Positions 46,423-59,232 of a stretch of 64,000 nt of DNA are shown in pieces. The notes under the pieces are model-generated. The model saw only the letters and a program-made list of their open reading frames with translations. It did no database searches and had not been told where the DNA came from. Position 1 is the stretch's first letter. Every line of letters starts with the position of its first letter. A program made the translations under genes and the position numbers. Source of the stretch: Antilocapra americana (lineage: Eukaryota > Chordata > Mammalia > Artiodactyla > Antilocapridae); the NCBI GenBank assembly GCA_007570785.1, contig ML661902.1, positions 1,011,338 through 1,075,337 on the forward strand, read 5' to 3'.

Positions 46423-46668
46423 CTCTGTAAGGTAATATTCAGTGATTTGAAATTCAATCTACCTGATAAGATTAGCTTCTCCCCGAAGTCCAACTTCCTC
46501 CAAGAGACTCTCCTTCCCCATCCAAGATGGAAGTTCTCCAGAGGAAATTCATAACGAATGTATTTTATACCATTCTCTAGGCCCTGCTCCCACTGCCAAT
46601 GGGTCCCTCATTTCACCTTGACACTTTTTTTAAATGGAGTCCACTGAGCACTAGTCTCATTTGGACAT
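46423..46668. other. Unassigned sequence
   Basis: No repeat or gene recognised. Confidence 0.4.
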
Positions 46669-46675
46669 TATTCTG

Positions 46676-46878
46676 GACTTCCCTGGTGGCTCAGATGGTA
46701 AAGCGTCTGCCTACAATGTGGGAGACCCGGGTTCAATCTCTGGGTCCGAAAGATCCTCTGGAGAAGGAAATGGCAACCCACTCCAGTATTCTTGCCTGGA
46801 AAATCCCATGGACAGAGAAGGCTGGTGGGCTACAGTCCATGGGGCTGCAAAGAGTTGAACACAACTGAGTGACTTCAC
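46676..46878 (+). mobile_element. Bov-tA SINE
   Basis: Well-preserved full copy; a short direct repeat attctg is at 46670-46675 and 46879-46884. The frames in this interval (46599-46868, 46661-46858, 46711-46917) are SINE read-through. Confidence 0.93.
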
Positions 46879-46884
46879 ATTCTG

Positions 46885-47073
46885 TAATCTACTCCTTCTG
46901 ACTGTGAACTTGGTCATGCCCTTTGGTCATGAAATACTTTCATCTTTTAGTCTTTGCCATGGACCCCAGCCTACTGGGATCTACTTGTAGTCTCAGCAGT
47001 TGAGCCTGTGGATGCTCCCTACATCATGTATGGGCCATGAGGAGTCTGATGCTCTACCACCATAGATTGTTCT
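46885..47073. other. Unassigned sequence
   Basis: Nothing recognised. Confidence 0.4.
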
Positions 47074-47083
47074 TATCCTCTTA

Positions 47084-47268
47084 ACTTCTTCTTCTTCTTC
47101 TTTTTTAAACCATTTTATTTTATTTATTTGGCTATGTCAGGTCTTAGTTGTGACATGCTAAATCTTAGTTGTGGCATGTAGGATCTTGGTTCTCCAATCA
47201 GGGATAAAACCCAAGCGCCTTTTGCTGAGAGAGTGGAGTCTTGGCCACTGGACCACCAGAGAAGTCTC
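47084..47268 (-). mobile_element. CHR-type SINE
   Basis: Starts with a (CTT)n-like/poly(T) tail complement, then tttggctatgtcaggtcttag...cttggccactggaccaccag. TSD tatcctctta at 47074-47083 and 47269-47278. Confidence 0.91.
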
Positions 47269-47429
47269 TATCCTCTTAGCTCATGAGGTACCATACTCTC
47301 AGTGTCCTGTTTGATGTGGAGCTTGTCTATGATTAGTGAAGTTTCCCTACTCAATATCCTGAGGATACAAAAGAAAATTCTCTCACTGGAAATCTCTTAA
47401 AATTTTCTTGATTATACTTGTGAAATATT

Positions 47430-47850
47430 GTAAACAGCCTAAATGTTCACACATAAGAAAAACAGTTGAATAAACTACTACATCTACACAATGGAGTACC
47501 ATGCATCTAAATAAAAATGAGAAAGATCTTTTCAGTTTATATTGTTCTGTAAAAAAAGGCAAAGTACAGAAAGTATTTAAAGTATGTGACTATTTAAGCA
47601 TTAAGGAAGAATAAGAGAATTTACATGTATTTGCTTATTTGTGGAAAAGACTTATAGAAAGGAATAAAACAAGCTAAAGAGATTATGTGCCAGAATGAGT
47701 AGAAAAGGTGTGGAAATAAAGAGGCAATGGGAACATGGTATATGACTGAAGGAGAAGTAACACTTTTGAGTATACATTTTATAGAGCTTTTATTCTTAGA
47801 ATCATGTTATTGTTTTATATACCTGTCAAATAAATAAATGATTAATGAAA
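47430..47850 (+). mobile_element. Old L1 3' region
   Basis: cagcctaaatgttcacacata...caatggagtaccatgcatctaaataaaaatgag is the L1 ORF2 end, followed by a diverged 3' UTR with atgttattgttttatatacctg. Confidence 0.65.
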
Positions 47851-48073
47851 ACAGGGTGTAAGGAAAACCCAAACTGGAAACACAGTAACAAGTGAACCTA
47901 ATTGTATTATAAATGAGTAAAATAATCACACTGATGAAGGTGGAAATAAAAGAACTAACGTAATTGTAGAAAGCAATATTTTAACTAAATATAGTAAATC
48001 TAAATATAAACAAACAAAAAAGTTTCCCACAAATGCTGCAATCTGTTTACTAAATTTGTTTCAAACATGGGTG

Positions 48074-48282
48074 CATGCATACTGAGTTGCTTGAGTTGTG
48101 GCCAACTCTTTTCAACCCTATGGACTTTAGCCCACCAGGCTTCTCTGTCCATGGGGAGTCTCCAGGCAAGAATACTGCCATGCTAGTCCTCCAGGGGATC
48201 TTCCCAACTAAGGTATCAAATCTATGTCTCCTGTTCTGGCAGGTGGGTTCCTCACTACTAGTGCCACCTGGGAAGTCCTTCT
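48074..48282 (-). mobile_element. Bov-tA SINE
   Basis: Antisense copy with perfect 10-bp TSD aacatgggtg at 48064-48073 and 48283-48292. Confidence 0.93.
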
Positions 48283-48292
48283 AACATGGGTG

Positions 48293-48868
48293 TAAGTTTG
48301 CAATTCTAAAAGCATTTTATGTTCATACTAGGTCAGAACAAATAAGCAAATATACTGTTTTTTGTTCATAAGAACCATGTTTCTTATTGGCAGAGGAAGA
48401 GGTTACTAATGAAAATGAGAAAAATAAAATGAATTGTGATGTTAAATTGGAATAAAACACATCAGAATGAACTCAGTTTTCTTTAAAATATCTACAGACA
48501 TGGTTAGTTATAGAAATAAAACAGTTGTGTCTATTCACGTGTTATTACACATACATCTATTTCCCAGCTTTGTTCTTTGGGGGGGCTTAGAAACAATTAC
48601 TTCCCAGTAGCAGTAACCACATTTAACTCTTAGATCTTGGAATTTAAATATCATTCCAGTAAAAGGAAACAGGACTCCTTAGAGAAATAGCTGGCCTGGA
48701 AAAGACCAGGGTAGGAAAAAACAAGATAAGACTGGAATATTTTAAGATAAAAGAAAGTATAGAAGCATCCACAAAATGATGCGGCAACTCAAGAAATCAC
48801 CACAAAAACCGAGTTTAGGAACTCCCTATTGCCAAAGTTGGATCCATTAGAGAACAACCCAAATAATG
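48293..48868. other. Unassigned sequence
   Basis: Nothing recognised. Confidence 0.45.
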
Positions 48869-48879
48869 CTAGTTTGAAT

Positions 48880-49089
48880 TATTATTGTTTAGTTCCTAGG
48901 TCGTGTCTGACTCTTTTGAGATCCAGTGGACTATAACCCACCAAGTTCTTCTGTCTGTGGGATTTCCCAGGCAAGAACACTGGGGAGGACTGCCATTTCC
49001 TTCTCCAGGGGTCTTCCCAACCTAGGGATGGGACTTGCATTTCCTGCATTTGCAGGTGGATTCTTTAGCACTGAGCCACCAGGAAAGCC
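48880..49089 (-). mobile_element. Bov-tA SINE
   Basis: Antisense copy. TSD ctagtttgaat / ctagcttgaat at 48869-48879 and 49090-49100. Confidence 0.93.
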
Positions 49090-49189
49090 CTAGCTTGAAT
49101 CAAACCACTAGATTAAAAATGATTATGAATGACTACACAGGTATAAAAATATAAATGTAAAAGTAAATTAATAGAAGAGAGTACTCTTC

Positions 49190-52100
49190 TTTAGCCTTTC
49201 ATGGATCACAGCTTTTTCATGGTGAAGGGGCTTGTATAACTCAGTGAAGCTATGAACCATGCCATGAAGGGCCAAAAAAGACAGATGGGTCATAGTGAAG
49301 AGTTCTGAAAAAATGTGGTCCACTGGAGAAGAAAATGGCAAACCACTCCAGTTTTCTTGCTGCGAGAAACCCATGAACAGTATGAAAAGGCAAAAAGACA
49401 ATAACATTGGAAGATGAGGATGTGTTGAGGATGTGTTGTGAATATGTCTGGTAGTGAAAGTTAAGTTTGATGTTGTAAAGAACAATACTGTGTAGGAACC
49501 TAGAATGTTAGATCCATGAATCAAGGTAAATTGGACATGGTCAAGCAGGAGATGGCAAGAGTGAACATTGTCATCTTAGGAGTAAGTGAGCTAAAGTGGC
49601 TGGGGATGGAGGAATTTAATTCAGATGACCATGATATCTACTACTGTGGGCAAGAATCCCTTAGAAAATATGGAGTAACACTCATAGTTAACAAAAGAGT
49701 CTGAAATGCAACACATAGATGTAATCTCAAAAATGACAGAATGATCTCAGTTCATTTCTAACTCAAACCATTCAATATCACAGTAATCCAAGGGTATGTC
49801 CCAATCACTGATGCCAGAGAAACTGAAGTTGACCAATTCTGTGAAGAGCTACAAAACCTTCTAGAACTAAGGTTTCTAACTAACACCAAAAAAGATACTC
49901 TTTTATCATAGAGGATTGGAATGAAAAAGTAGGAAGTCAAGCTATCCTGGAGTAACAGGCATGTTTGGCCTTGCAGAACAAAATTAAGCAGGGTAAAGGC
50001 TATCAGAGTTTTTCCAAAAGTGCTGGTCATAGCAAACACCCTTTTCCAACACAAGAGACAATTCAACACATGAATATCACCAGACGGTCAATACTGAAAT
50101 CAGACTGGTTATGTTTCTTTGCAGCCAAAGATGGAGAAACTCTCTATAGGTAGCAAAAATAAGACTTGGAGCTGACTGTGGCTCAGATCATGAGCTCCCT
50201 ATTGTAAAATATAGACTTAAGGAAAGTAGGGAAAACCACTAAGACATTCAGGTATGACCTAAATCAAATCCCTTAAGATTATACAGTGGAGGTGATGGAT
50301 TCAGGGGATCCGATATGGTAAACAGAGTGCCTGAAGAACTGTGGAGGGAGGTTTGTTACAGGAGGCAATGACAAAAACCATCTCAAAGAAAAACAAATGC
50401 GAGAAGACAAAGTGATTGTCTAAGGAGGCTTTACAAATAGTTGGGGAAGGAAGGGAACTAAGAGGCAAGGGAGAAAGGGAACGATATACTCAACTGAATG
50501 CAGAGTCCCAGAGAATAGCAAGGACAGATAAGAGGCCCTTTTAAAATGAACAATGGAAAAAATAGAGGAAAACAATAGAATGGGAAAGACTAGAGATCTC
50601 CTCAAGAAAACTGAAGATACCAAGGGAATGTTTCATGCAAGGATGGGCACGATAAAGGACAGAAAGTATAAGGATCTAACAGAAGTGGAAGAGATCAAGA
50701 AGAGGTGGCAACAATACTCAGAACTGTACAACAAAGGTCTTAATGACCAGGATAACCACAGTCATGTGGTCACTCACCTAGAGCCAGATATCCTGGAGTG
50801 TGAAATGATGTGGGCCTTAACCATTACTACAAACGAAGCTGGTAGAGGTGACAAAATTCTAGGTGGGCTCTTTAAAATCCTAACAGATGATGCTATTGAA
50901 GCATCAATATGTCAGCAAATTTGGAAAACTCAGTAGTGGCCCACAGGACTGGAAATGGTCAGTTTTCATTCCAGTCCCAAAGAAGGGTAATGGTAAAGAA
51001 TATTCAAACTACCACACATTTGCATTCATTTCAGCTATTAAAGTAATGCTCAAAATTCTCCAAGTTAGATTTCAACAGGACATCAACTGAGAACTTCCAG
51101 ATGTATAAGCTGGGTTTAGAAAAGGCAGAGGAATCAGAGATCAACTTGCTGATATTCACTGGATCATGGTAAAAGTAAGGGAATTCCAAAAAAAAATACC
51201 TACCTCTGCTTCATCGACTATGTAATAGCCTTTGACTGTGTGGATCACAAAAAACTGGAAAATTCTTAAAGAAATGTGAATACCAGACCACCTTACTTGT
51301 CTCCTGAGAAACGTGTATACAGGTCAAGAAGCAAGAGTTAAAACTGGACATGGAACATTGGACTGTTTCCAATTGGGGAAGGAGTATGACAAGGCTGCCT
51401 ATTGTCACTCTGCTTATTTAACTTCTATGCAGAGTACATCATATGAAATGCTGGGCTGGATGAATCTCAAGCTGGAAATAAGATTGCTGACAGAAATATC
51501 TGCCACCTCAGATATGCAGATAGTACCACACTAATGCCAGAAAGTGAAGAGGAGCTAAAGAGCCTCTTGTTGAGGGTGAAAGAGGAGAGTGAAAAGGCTG
51601 GCTTGAAACTCAACTTTCAAAATACTAAGATCATGGCCTTTGGTCCTACCACTTCATGGCAAATAGATGGGGGAAAAGTGGAAGCAGTAACAGATTTTCC
51701 TTTCTCGGACTCCAAAATCACTGCAGACTGCACAAAAGTAAAAGATGCTCTCTCCTTGGAAGAAAAGTTATGACCAACCTAGACAACATATTAAAAAACA
51801 GACGTCACTTTACTGACAAATGTCCATATAGTCAAAACTATGGTTTTTCCAGTAGGCATGTATGGATATGAGAGCTGGACCATAAAGAAGGCTGAACACC
51901 AAAGAATTGATGCTTTTGACTTGTGCTGGAGAAGACTCTTGAGAGTTCCTTGGACAGCAAGTAGATCAATCCAGTCAATCCTAAAGGAAATCAACCCTGA
52001 ATATTCACTGGAAGGACTGATGTTGAACCTGAAGTTCCAAAATTTTGGCCACTTGATGTGAAGAGCTGACTTCTTGGAAACAACTCTGATGCTGGGGAAG

Positions 52101-52282
52101 ATTGAAGGCAAAAGGAGAAGGGGCAGCAGAGGATGAGATGGTTAGGTAGAATCACTGGCTTGGTGAACATGAAGTTAAGCAAACCGGGAGAGATAGTGAA
52201 GGACAGAGGAGCATGGTGCTCTGCAGTCCCTTGGGTAGCAAAGAATCAGACATGACTTAGTGACTGAACAACAACAGCAATA
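49190..52282 (+). mobile_element. BovB LINE, essentially full length (~3.1 kb)
   Basis: Includes the BovB 5' region missing from the 16.6-kb copy (tttcatggatcacagc, ggtgaaggggcttg, gtggtccactggagaag, aaacccatgaacagtatg), the complete ORF2 region and the gactgaacaacaacagcaat tail. Many point changes and indels. Confidence 0.93.
49516..52200 (+). pseudogene. BovB ORF2 relic (endonuclease and RT), multiply broken
   Basis: Endonuclease start MNQGKLDMVKQEMARV...GVSELKWLGMEEF (49516-49704). The catalytic GDWN reads EDWN near 49911-49922. Middle region GMFHARMGTIKDRK...DLTEVEEIKKRWQQY (50553-50936); RT region FIPVPKKGNGKE near 50968-51000; RT box YADS instead of YADD at 51513-51524; C-terminal LLRVKEESEKAGLKLNFQ (51534-51773) and KKAEHQRIDAFDL...SILKEINPEYSLEGL (51840-52061). 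Both active sites carry substitutions and several frameshifts separate the parts. Confidence 0.9.
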
Positions 52283-52915
52283 ACTCTCCTTTACAGGAGA
52301 ATATAAAGGAATAAGTCTACAAGGAGTAAGTGAAATTAAAGTCACCATTAAACAAATACATCAGTAATATTTATGAGATCTATCTCCCTATTTACATGTT
52401 GTTCAAACTATCAGTTTATGCTAAAATTAATGATTGATGAGAAATAGGATATTTGTATAATTTAAAGTATTTACTCACAAAATACTTATTGTGAAGGGGA
52501 AATATTAACATTGAACAGAGAAGACTTGCACTCTTAGCCATGCGATTAGAGTTAACATTACCAATAATAAGATACAATGCCATAATTTATTCCAATATAT
52601 GATGTACTGAGAAGGACATAACATCACTTCTGCTGTATTTTAGCCAAAACATGACAACAATCTAATTATGAGAAAGCACTAGAGAAACACAAATTGAAGG
52701 ATGTTCTAAAAAATAACTGGCATGAGTTCTTCAAATGTGTCAAGAACATGAAATACTGAGGAACTATCACAGATTGAAGAACCCCCAAAAGCAACTAAAT
52801 CCAATATGGGACCTAAGATTGAGTCTTGGTCCAGAGAAAAGGATATTAGTGGAATAACTGGTAAAATTTGAATAAGGCTTACATATTGGTTAGTAATATG
52901 ACATCATTGCTGATT
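52283..52915. other. Unassigned sequence
   Basis: No repeat or gene recognised. Confidence 0.45.
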
Positions 52916-53216
52916 TCTTATTTTTTTAAAATTGAAGTATAGTTGACTTATGCTATTATTCATTTTAGCTGTAAAATATAGAGATTTGATATTTTTATAA
53001 AGTAACTACAAGTAAAGTAATTGAAAAGTATTGGCTATATTGCCTGTGCTGTACAAATATATCCTTGTAACATTTATTTTATACCTAGTAGTTTGTACCT
53101 CTTAATTACCTTCACATATTTTGGCCCTTCCCCACCCCTCTCCCCTTTGGTAACCACTTACTTATCTGCATCTGTCTGCTTCTATTGTATCATATTTATT
53201 CATTTGTTTTTTTTTA
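52916..53216 (-). mobile_element. Old L1 3' UTR fragment
   Basis: Complement of L1M 3' UTR: ttttttaaaattgaagtatagttgac, gcctgtgctgtacaaat, cacccctctcccctttggtaaccac. Confidence 0.8.
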
Positions 53217-53221
53217 GTTTA

Positions 53222-53378
53222 AACATTAAATTTCTTGGTTTTAATAACTGAACAACAGTTATATAAGATGTAAAATTGTGGGAAACAGGGCAGAGGGTAA
53301 ATGAGAATTCTTTGTATGGTCTGTGCAACTTTTCTGGATTTCTAAATTAATTAGAAAAAATCTTTAAAATTTTTTGCA
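53222..53378 (+). mobile_element. Old L1 3' terminus
   Basis: cttggttttaataactgaacaacagttatataagatg...aacagggcagagggtaaatgagaattctttgtatgg...gcaacttttctggatttctaaa resembles the 3' end of L1M elements. Confidence 0.6.
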
Positions 53379-53556
53379 CTTTACTCTAGTGATCATCTAA
53401 GACAGTATATGTATTTTAAAAGAGTATTTCAATATGCATCAAAGTTAGCCAGTTCCAGTGGTGTGAAAAATGGTTTCAGTTAAGGTTAACAATTATCTCT
53501 GACTACCACAAGTAAAACTAACGTTCAGGTGAAATTGAAATAAATACCTGTAACTC

Positions 53557-53557
<1 letters not shown>

Positions 53558-53594
<37 letters not shown>
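53558..53594 (+). repeat. (CA)n microsatellite
   Basis: Uninterrupted CA run, about 18 units. Confidence 0.98.
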
Positions 53595-53598
<4 letters not shown>

Positions 53599-54564
53599 TA
53601 CACCATCTGTTATGTTCTACTCTTGGCTCCCTCATTTTCTGGAGGATGGAGGAATGATAAGAAATTATGCTCATGATCGACATCATGCCTTTCCCTTAAT
53701 TTTATTTTCTTTCTTGGCTTCTTCCCTAGAGATGGAGGGTCTTTATATCTCTCCATCTGACAGAAACTGCCTTGGTTCATTCCCTTTTTCTACCTTACAT
53801 GTCATTCACTTTCTCCTTTACTTGGATGAAGTAGCAAAAGTGTTGCAGGGGAAGAAACTCATAAAGGAGTACCTCTCCAGATGCACTGAGAGGTATTTAA
53901 AAATATTACCTCTGGCACACTTATAGACTGCTCTATACATTTTAATACCTAATGATCTTCCCAAGTTAGTTCCTCCTGGTTACGCTGTTGTGTACCCGAG
54001 AGCCAGGTTGGGTTGATCTCTTACACATCATTCCCATAGCATGTGACAAACACCGACTACTCAGTGTATATTTTGTTGATTGTTTGAAGTAGGTTAACCA
54101 CAGATCACTTTGAATACAAAGTACTAAAGAAGCATGGGGCAATGATCTATGGTGAGATGATTCCCCTTCCCACTTATTTTTGAAAGTTTAGTCAATCCTA
54201 CTAAAAAGTTTGTCCATCGTCAACTTTAAGTTTGCTGCTTTGCCTTTCTGTACTATAAATGTCTTCAGCTATGGAAAGTCATCATATGCACCCTCTACTT
54301 AAAGATCATACACATAATAAATAACTTCAAAATTTTTATGGGAATATGATAAATAAAATGGGATAATTTGTGAACTTATGATTGAAAAGGCTATTCATGA
54401 TCGGAATCTTCATGTTTTAAGAAATTCTTGTAGTAAACACTGTTTCTATCATAAGAATCCATCCTTTGAAATGTGAGCAAGTTAAGGGAAGTTTTATTTG
54501 AATCTAAGATGAAATCAAAAGATGAAGGTGGACAAATGGAGTAATACGTGTGAGGATTTAATGT
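53595..54564. other. Unassigned sequence
   Basis: A 110-codon plus frame (53594-53926) begins right after the microsatellite; I do not recognise it and see no gene context. A faint L2-like trace lies near 53990-54080. Confidence 0.4.
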
Positions 54565-54757
54565 GTGTGTGTGTGCCCAGTCATGTCTGATTTTTTGTAA
54601 CCCCCATGAACTGGAGACTGCCAGGCTCCTCTGTCCATTGAATTTTCCAGGCAAGAATACTGAAGTGGGTTGCCATTTCCCCCTCCAGGGGGTCTTCCTG
54701 ACCCAGGGATTGAACCTGCATCTCCTGCTTGGTAGATGGATTCTTTACCACTGAGCA
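54565..54757 (-). mobile_element. Bov-tA SINE
   Basis: Antisense copy beginning in a short TG run (gtgtgtgtgtgtgcccagtc) and ending at accactgagca. The head is slightly truncated. Confidence 0.9.
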
Positions 54758-55218
54758 ATAGAAATATTTAACCATTATAAACATCACTACTTATAAAGAA
54801 GAAAAATTGTCATTATTATGTTTATAGACTTAAACTTAGAAAGAGATGGTTTGTTCCTTACCATGATGAATGAAAAGTATAAGGTAGATTTATGATTAAA
54901 CTAAAATAAGGAAAGATGTTTGGACAGGCCAAGCTGTCTTCCAAAGGTTAAACACAGTAAATATGCTAGAATAGCATTTGAATCCAAGCATTCTAGCTCT
55001 AAAGTACAAGCTCAAACATTAACTTATTGAACATATGTAGATAAAGCCATTCTAGGGCTCAGAAGAGATACACTCCTCATTATTTAAGGGAAGTCTCAGC
55101 TTGTGCTACTGTGGTGTGAGGGCTAACTTAAACCTGTGGGTGAACTGAAACAGCGTTTATCATTTATTTCTAACAAGTTGCATTCACATCAAATAGAGAC
55201 AGTTTCCCATCAGTGGAC

Positions 55219-55239
55219 AACAGCTATACTATAGCTGTT
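55219..55239. repeat. 21-bp palindrome
   Basis: Arms aacagctata and tatagctgtt around a single C. Confidence 0.9.
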
Positions 55240-55852
55240 TAAAGAGGCAATTTCAGTGAAATGGGTCTGAGATGGGCTGGAAAGAGAACTCTCCGCAAAC
55301 TCCAGAGGTGCAGGGTCATGTTGACGTTAGTGCATAGGATACCCCAGAAATCAGAAGAGTCTGTATTGTTCCTCAGATTTAAGTCTGCCTACTTTACATA
55401 AAACCAATCAAAACAATGGGAAATCTTAGGAGGACACTTCAGGTATGATCATTCTGAGCCAGTTTCTTGGAAATAGCATGGTATCTAGAGTCATATTCAA
55501 AATGTAGAAAATCATGCTATTACTTCCTTTAAGTAATTTTCCTGTTTAAATAGTCATGTTTTGCTCTTCAGGTTTCTTGCTGAAAGTGGTTGATGTATGT
55601 CTGAATAATACAAACAACTTTAAAAAGTAATTTGTTTACATTAATAATTCATGCAGTGCAGGTGTGTGTGAGAAGCTGGCAAAGAAAACTAAGTTAGCAA
55701 CAAGTTTTTAGGTTTAGGAATTCAACAACACAATAAATATCTATTGTAATTCTTAGTCATATGCTTAAAAATCCACTGTAGAATCCTCCCAAAGTGTAGT
55801 CTCATCTCCAGTTACTGTGTCCAGGTTTAGTTCAGGTTCATTGCCCTGCAGG

Positions 55853-55886
55853 CCCAATGTCTGATCCCTTTTGATCAGACATTGGG
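55853..55886. repeat. Perfect hairpin, 14-bp arms and 6-nt loop
   Basis: cccaatgtctgatc (55853-55866), loop cctttt, then gatcagacattggg (55873-55886). There is no U-run after it and no gene nearby, so nothing supports a terminator role. Confidence 0.93.
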
Positions 55887-56844
55887 AGCGTTAGAAAGTC
55901 TTTACATTTGGTTAAACATAGATGGTATTAATGGAGCATAGCCATGTAATTGTGTGGCAAGGAAAGTGGAAACCTACTCAAGATCTGTTCAAGAGATTTT
56001 ATAAAAACATTTCAAAGATTGCATGCTGGAGTGTCTGAAATATCTTAGAGCCCAGTAATAAAGGATGATGGAAAGTCTTAGGCTGTTTCCTTATTTATGA
56101 AAACTAGTGCTTGCCAAATTTCTCACCCCCACTCCTGCAGCATTCTCCCCAAATAAATAAGCTTTTCTTTGTTCCTATGTTCATTCATTCAGAGGCAATT
56201 CAGTACCACTGTCATTAAATACATTCTTGCAAAAACCTGGGGAGATGGATGTGTATTTTGAGGTTGAGTTTCAAAAATGATTGAGTTTAATGATACTATG
56301 AAAGTAGAACTTTAATTAAAATATTATTCTTTCAGTGCCAAGAATTATTTATATTTTTATTCAGTTATGTTGCATATAACATGCTATATTTAATGCTTGT
56401 TAATAATAAACATATTAGTAAAGGCCACAGTAAGCATATATTTGATAATTTAAATAGGTCTGTTATTAATTTGACAATATATGAAGGTAAACAGAAAGAA
56501 GCATCTACAATATTACCTTCATATTCTGTATTTTCATTGTATATGTGAGCCATTTTCATATTATTAACATGAGTAATTTTATTAAAGACAAAGTCTGTAA
56601 GTGACATGTAAGTATATAATAGAATAATTATAATAGAAATATTTCTATTTCTCAATTAATGTTGACAAGAAGTGGCTACTTGATTTCTAAGTCCAAGTCA
56701 AGTGAATTCTTTTCAAGAACTATTCTCTGTATGTACACTGAGAAAAGTTTGAAATTTAAAATATGAATTAAAAAATAGGTAAAATAGTTAATGTAGAATT
56801 GAAATAATTAATCTCAATTGAATCAGACCAGTTCAGTCAATCAA

Positions 56845-56965
56845 CCAACCAATCAACAAACACCTATGATATCCCCACTACATTCCAGGCAGGGTATGTG
56901 ATGATAGGAATGAAGCAGTCTTTGAGAGACATGACCCTTACCTCCATGAAGCTAGTAATATACAC
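56845..56965 (-). mobile_element. L2 LINE 3' fragment
   Basis: caatcaacaaacacctatgatatccccactacattccaggc...gacatgacccttacctccatgaagct follows the L2 end complement. Confidence 0.6.
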
Positions 56966-59027
56966 TGGCAGTTTGATATATTTTACTGTATGCATTCCTT
57001 CTAGTAGGAGTAAAATAAGGGTTTGTATGTCTTACAGTACACAACTGTTTAATAGTGACTCGTATTGCACACTGAAAGAGTATTTAAGGCTTTTTGAATT
57101 ACAATTTTCTTTAGATATCTTGGTGCCATGAAAAAGGCTGAACTTGTGCAATCTTCTCATTTTATAATTTTGAGACAATGGCAGTATTAAAACATTCATG
57201 TAACATCCTACAGAAAATTAAATGTGTGAACATAAATTATATCATTTGAAAATTCAGGTTGTACTTGATTTTCTGGAGTGGCTGGTATATAACGAGCCCA
57301 GGCAATATCAATGTGCTCAGTGATAAAGAAAATGGTAATTGTGTACCAGGGGAATTTAGTTTGTATTTTGATGATGTGGTCAATTACTTGGCCTTTGTGA
57401 ACATTCATGGAATAATTGGTTTTATTTAATAAGTCCATTTATGAAAATAACCACTGTTGCACATTGGTGCTTATCAAAAGCATTTTTTTCCCTTGAAGAG
57501 ACTGTGCCCGTATAGCATCAAGCTACCAATTAATGTAATTTGTTTAGAGTGATTTTTCCTTCTGTACCATCAAGGCATTAGCTATCAAAGGTGAATGGTA
57601 AAATATCTAGCCAAAAAAGGGTTGTATGGCTATCCTAACAACTTAAACAAAGGGAGTAAGAGAGAACACATGTGTTACAATTACCCAGATTTTTCCTATA
57701 ACTGAAGCTTTTAAACTAAGATTGATAGAAAACAGTGTTTAGGAAGAAATAATGCATACTGATTTATATAAAATGCTATTCGTGGTATTTTTCTTTTTGT
57801 ATTAGCTTTAATGAATAGATACGCCTTTTTATTTTGTGGTACCCTACCATTAAATGATACCATCATTTTTTTTCTACCTAAATAAATTCAAATTCTTGTC
57901 ATCTTCTATCTGTACAGGAAGATTTGAGACATGATTCCTAATTGAGATTTTTACTGAATATCTTTTAAAGATAAATTTGTTTTATTCTTTCACCCACTAT
58001 TTAAAAGGATTTTTCACATTTTTTATCTTCTAAAGGAATTGTCAATGAGAAACGAAAACTGCATAGACTATACATTAAAATCACTTTAGTTTTTAAGCTG
58101 TCATGAACTGTTTCAAAAAATGCTAAGTTGCTATTGTTTAATGTCTGTCATTTTATAATGCTTTAGAAGTTATCTATCCTGTAAAATTATTAACTGATGC
58201 TAAAATTGCCTTGTAAGTATTAGGACAATAGCAATTTTGTAACAGCTGGGACACTGCCAATGTAAGATAAGTACATTTTGCTCTGTAGATTCATAAAGTG
58301 CTTTGAAATGGTTTGTAACTGATGGATGGATGCATTTTCTAAGTGTAGAAAGCAATATTTTGTAGAAGGAAATGGCTTGAAAGCTGACACACATGCATGC
58401 AAATGCCATTCTCTTCAGTAAGTAATTTGCTTTTTCTTTCAAAAGCATAAATGGCATAGTTAGACACATTATTTTGTATATTGCACATAACAATACAAGA
58501 TGCACAAAAACAGCAAGTACAAAACATTTCATATTGATAGAAGAGCCCATGGCTGTGGTATATGATTAGCATAAATGTATACACACTGAAGTAATGCTTT
58601 CAGGATTAAAAAGTGAAACTGAAAAAAAATAGGTAAGTTCTACTAAACTTCAGGAAATGACAATATTGATTATGCTTTCCCTCTTTTAATTTTGCTACTT
58701 GATTGGAATGCTGTATCATTTTAAATGGATATATTATATCCATTTAGGATGGTTTAGTATGGTCAACATCTCTCAGCTTTCAAAAAATAAGAGACAACAG
58801 TATACTTTCCTGTATGACAAGTGCACACATGGGACTAGTTTTTGTCAAGTTAAAATCATTCTTGACCATATTTGATGTTTAAAGATTTATATAGTTATAT
58901 AGTTACTGGTGCATCCTGAGTACCTAGTGCAGACTGTCAGAGAGTAAGTAACCAATAAATATAAGACCAAGTTTGAATGAATTGTCTTTCAGAGACACTT
59001 GAATTAAAATCACTCAGCAACTCTCAA
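56966..59027. other. Repeat-poor block, candidate host regulatory sequence
   Basis: About 2 kb with no recognised repeat, except possibly an L2/MIR end near 58915-58985. Contains an ATGCAAAT octamer (POU-type site) near 58397 and a 23-bp palindrome at 58723-58745. Minus frames at 57208-57438 and 58200-58584 resemble no protein. Confidence 0.4.
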
Positions 59028-59232
59028 AGAACTTGAGCTTTGGAGCCAAGCTGGTTCAGTTTGAGTCCTGTCATCAACATTAACAGCTTTGTGAACTTAG
59101 TCCAGCCTTTTAACTTTGCTAAGCTTCAGTTTCCTATTATACAGAATGAAGAAAATAACATCTACTTCTTAGAGTTGTTATGAGGAACAAATCTGTATGA
59201 AGTGCGTTTGTGCAGTGTCAGGCACTTAGCCT
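59028..59232 (+). mobile_element. MIR SINE, nearly complete
   Basis: Forward MIR: ttggagccaagctggttcag...gagtcctgtcatcaac...cagctttgtgaacttag...aagcttcagtttcct...gagttgttatgaggaac...gtgcagtgtcaggcactta. Confidence 0.85.

Larger units (their letters stand above)
54758..56844. other. Repeat-poor unassigned sequence
   Basis: No interspersed repeat or gene recognised in about 2.1 kb; contains two palindromes listed separately. Confidence 0.45.

Noticed and set aside
53594..53926. 110-codon frame beginning at a CA microsatellite
   Set aside because: No similarity, no splice or promoter context; hydrophobic composition follows from the T-rich sequence.
58200..58584. Three overlapping minus-strand frames, one of 116 codons
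   Set aside because: AT-rich sequence, no recognised domain, and three overlapping frames point to chance.
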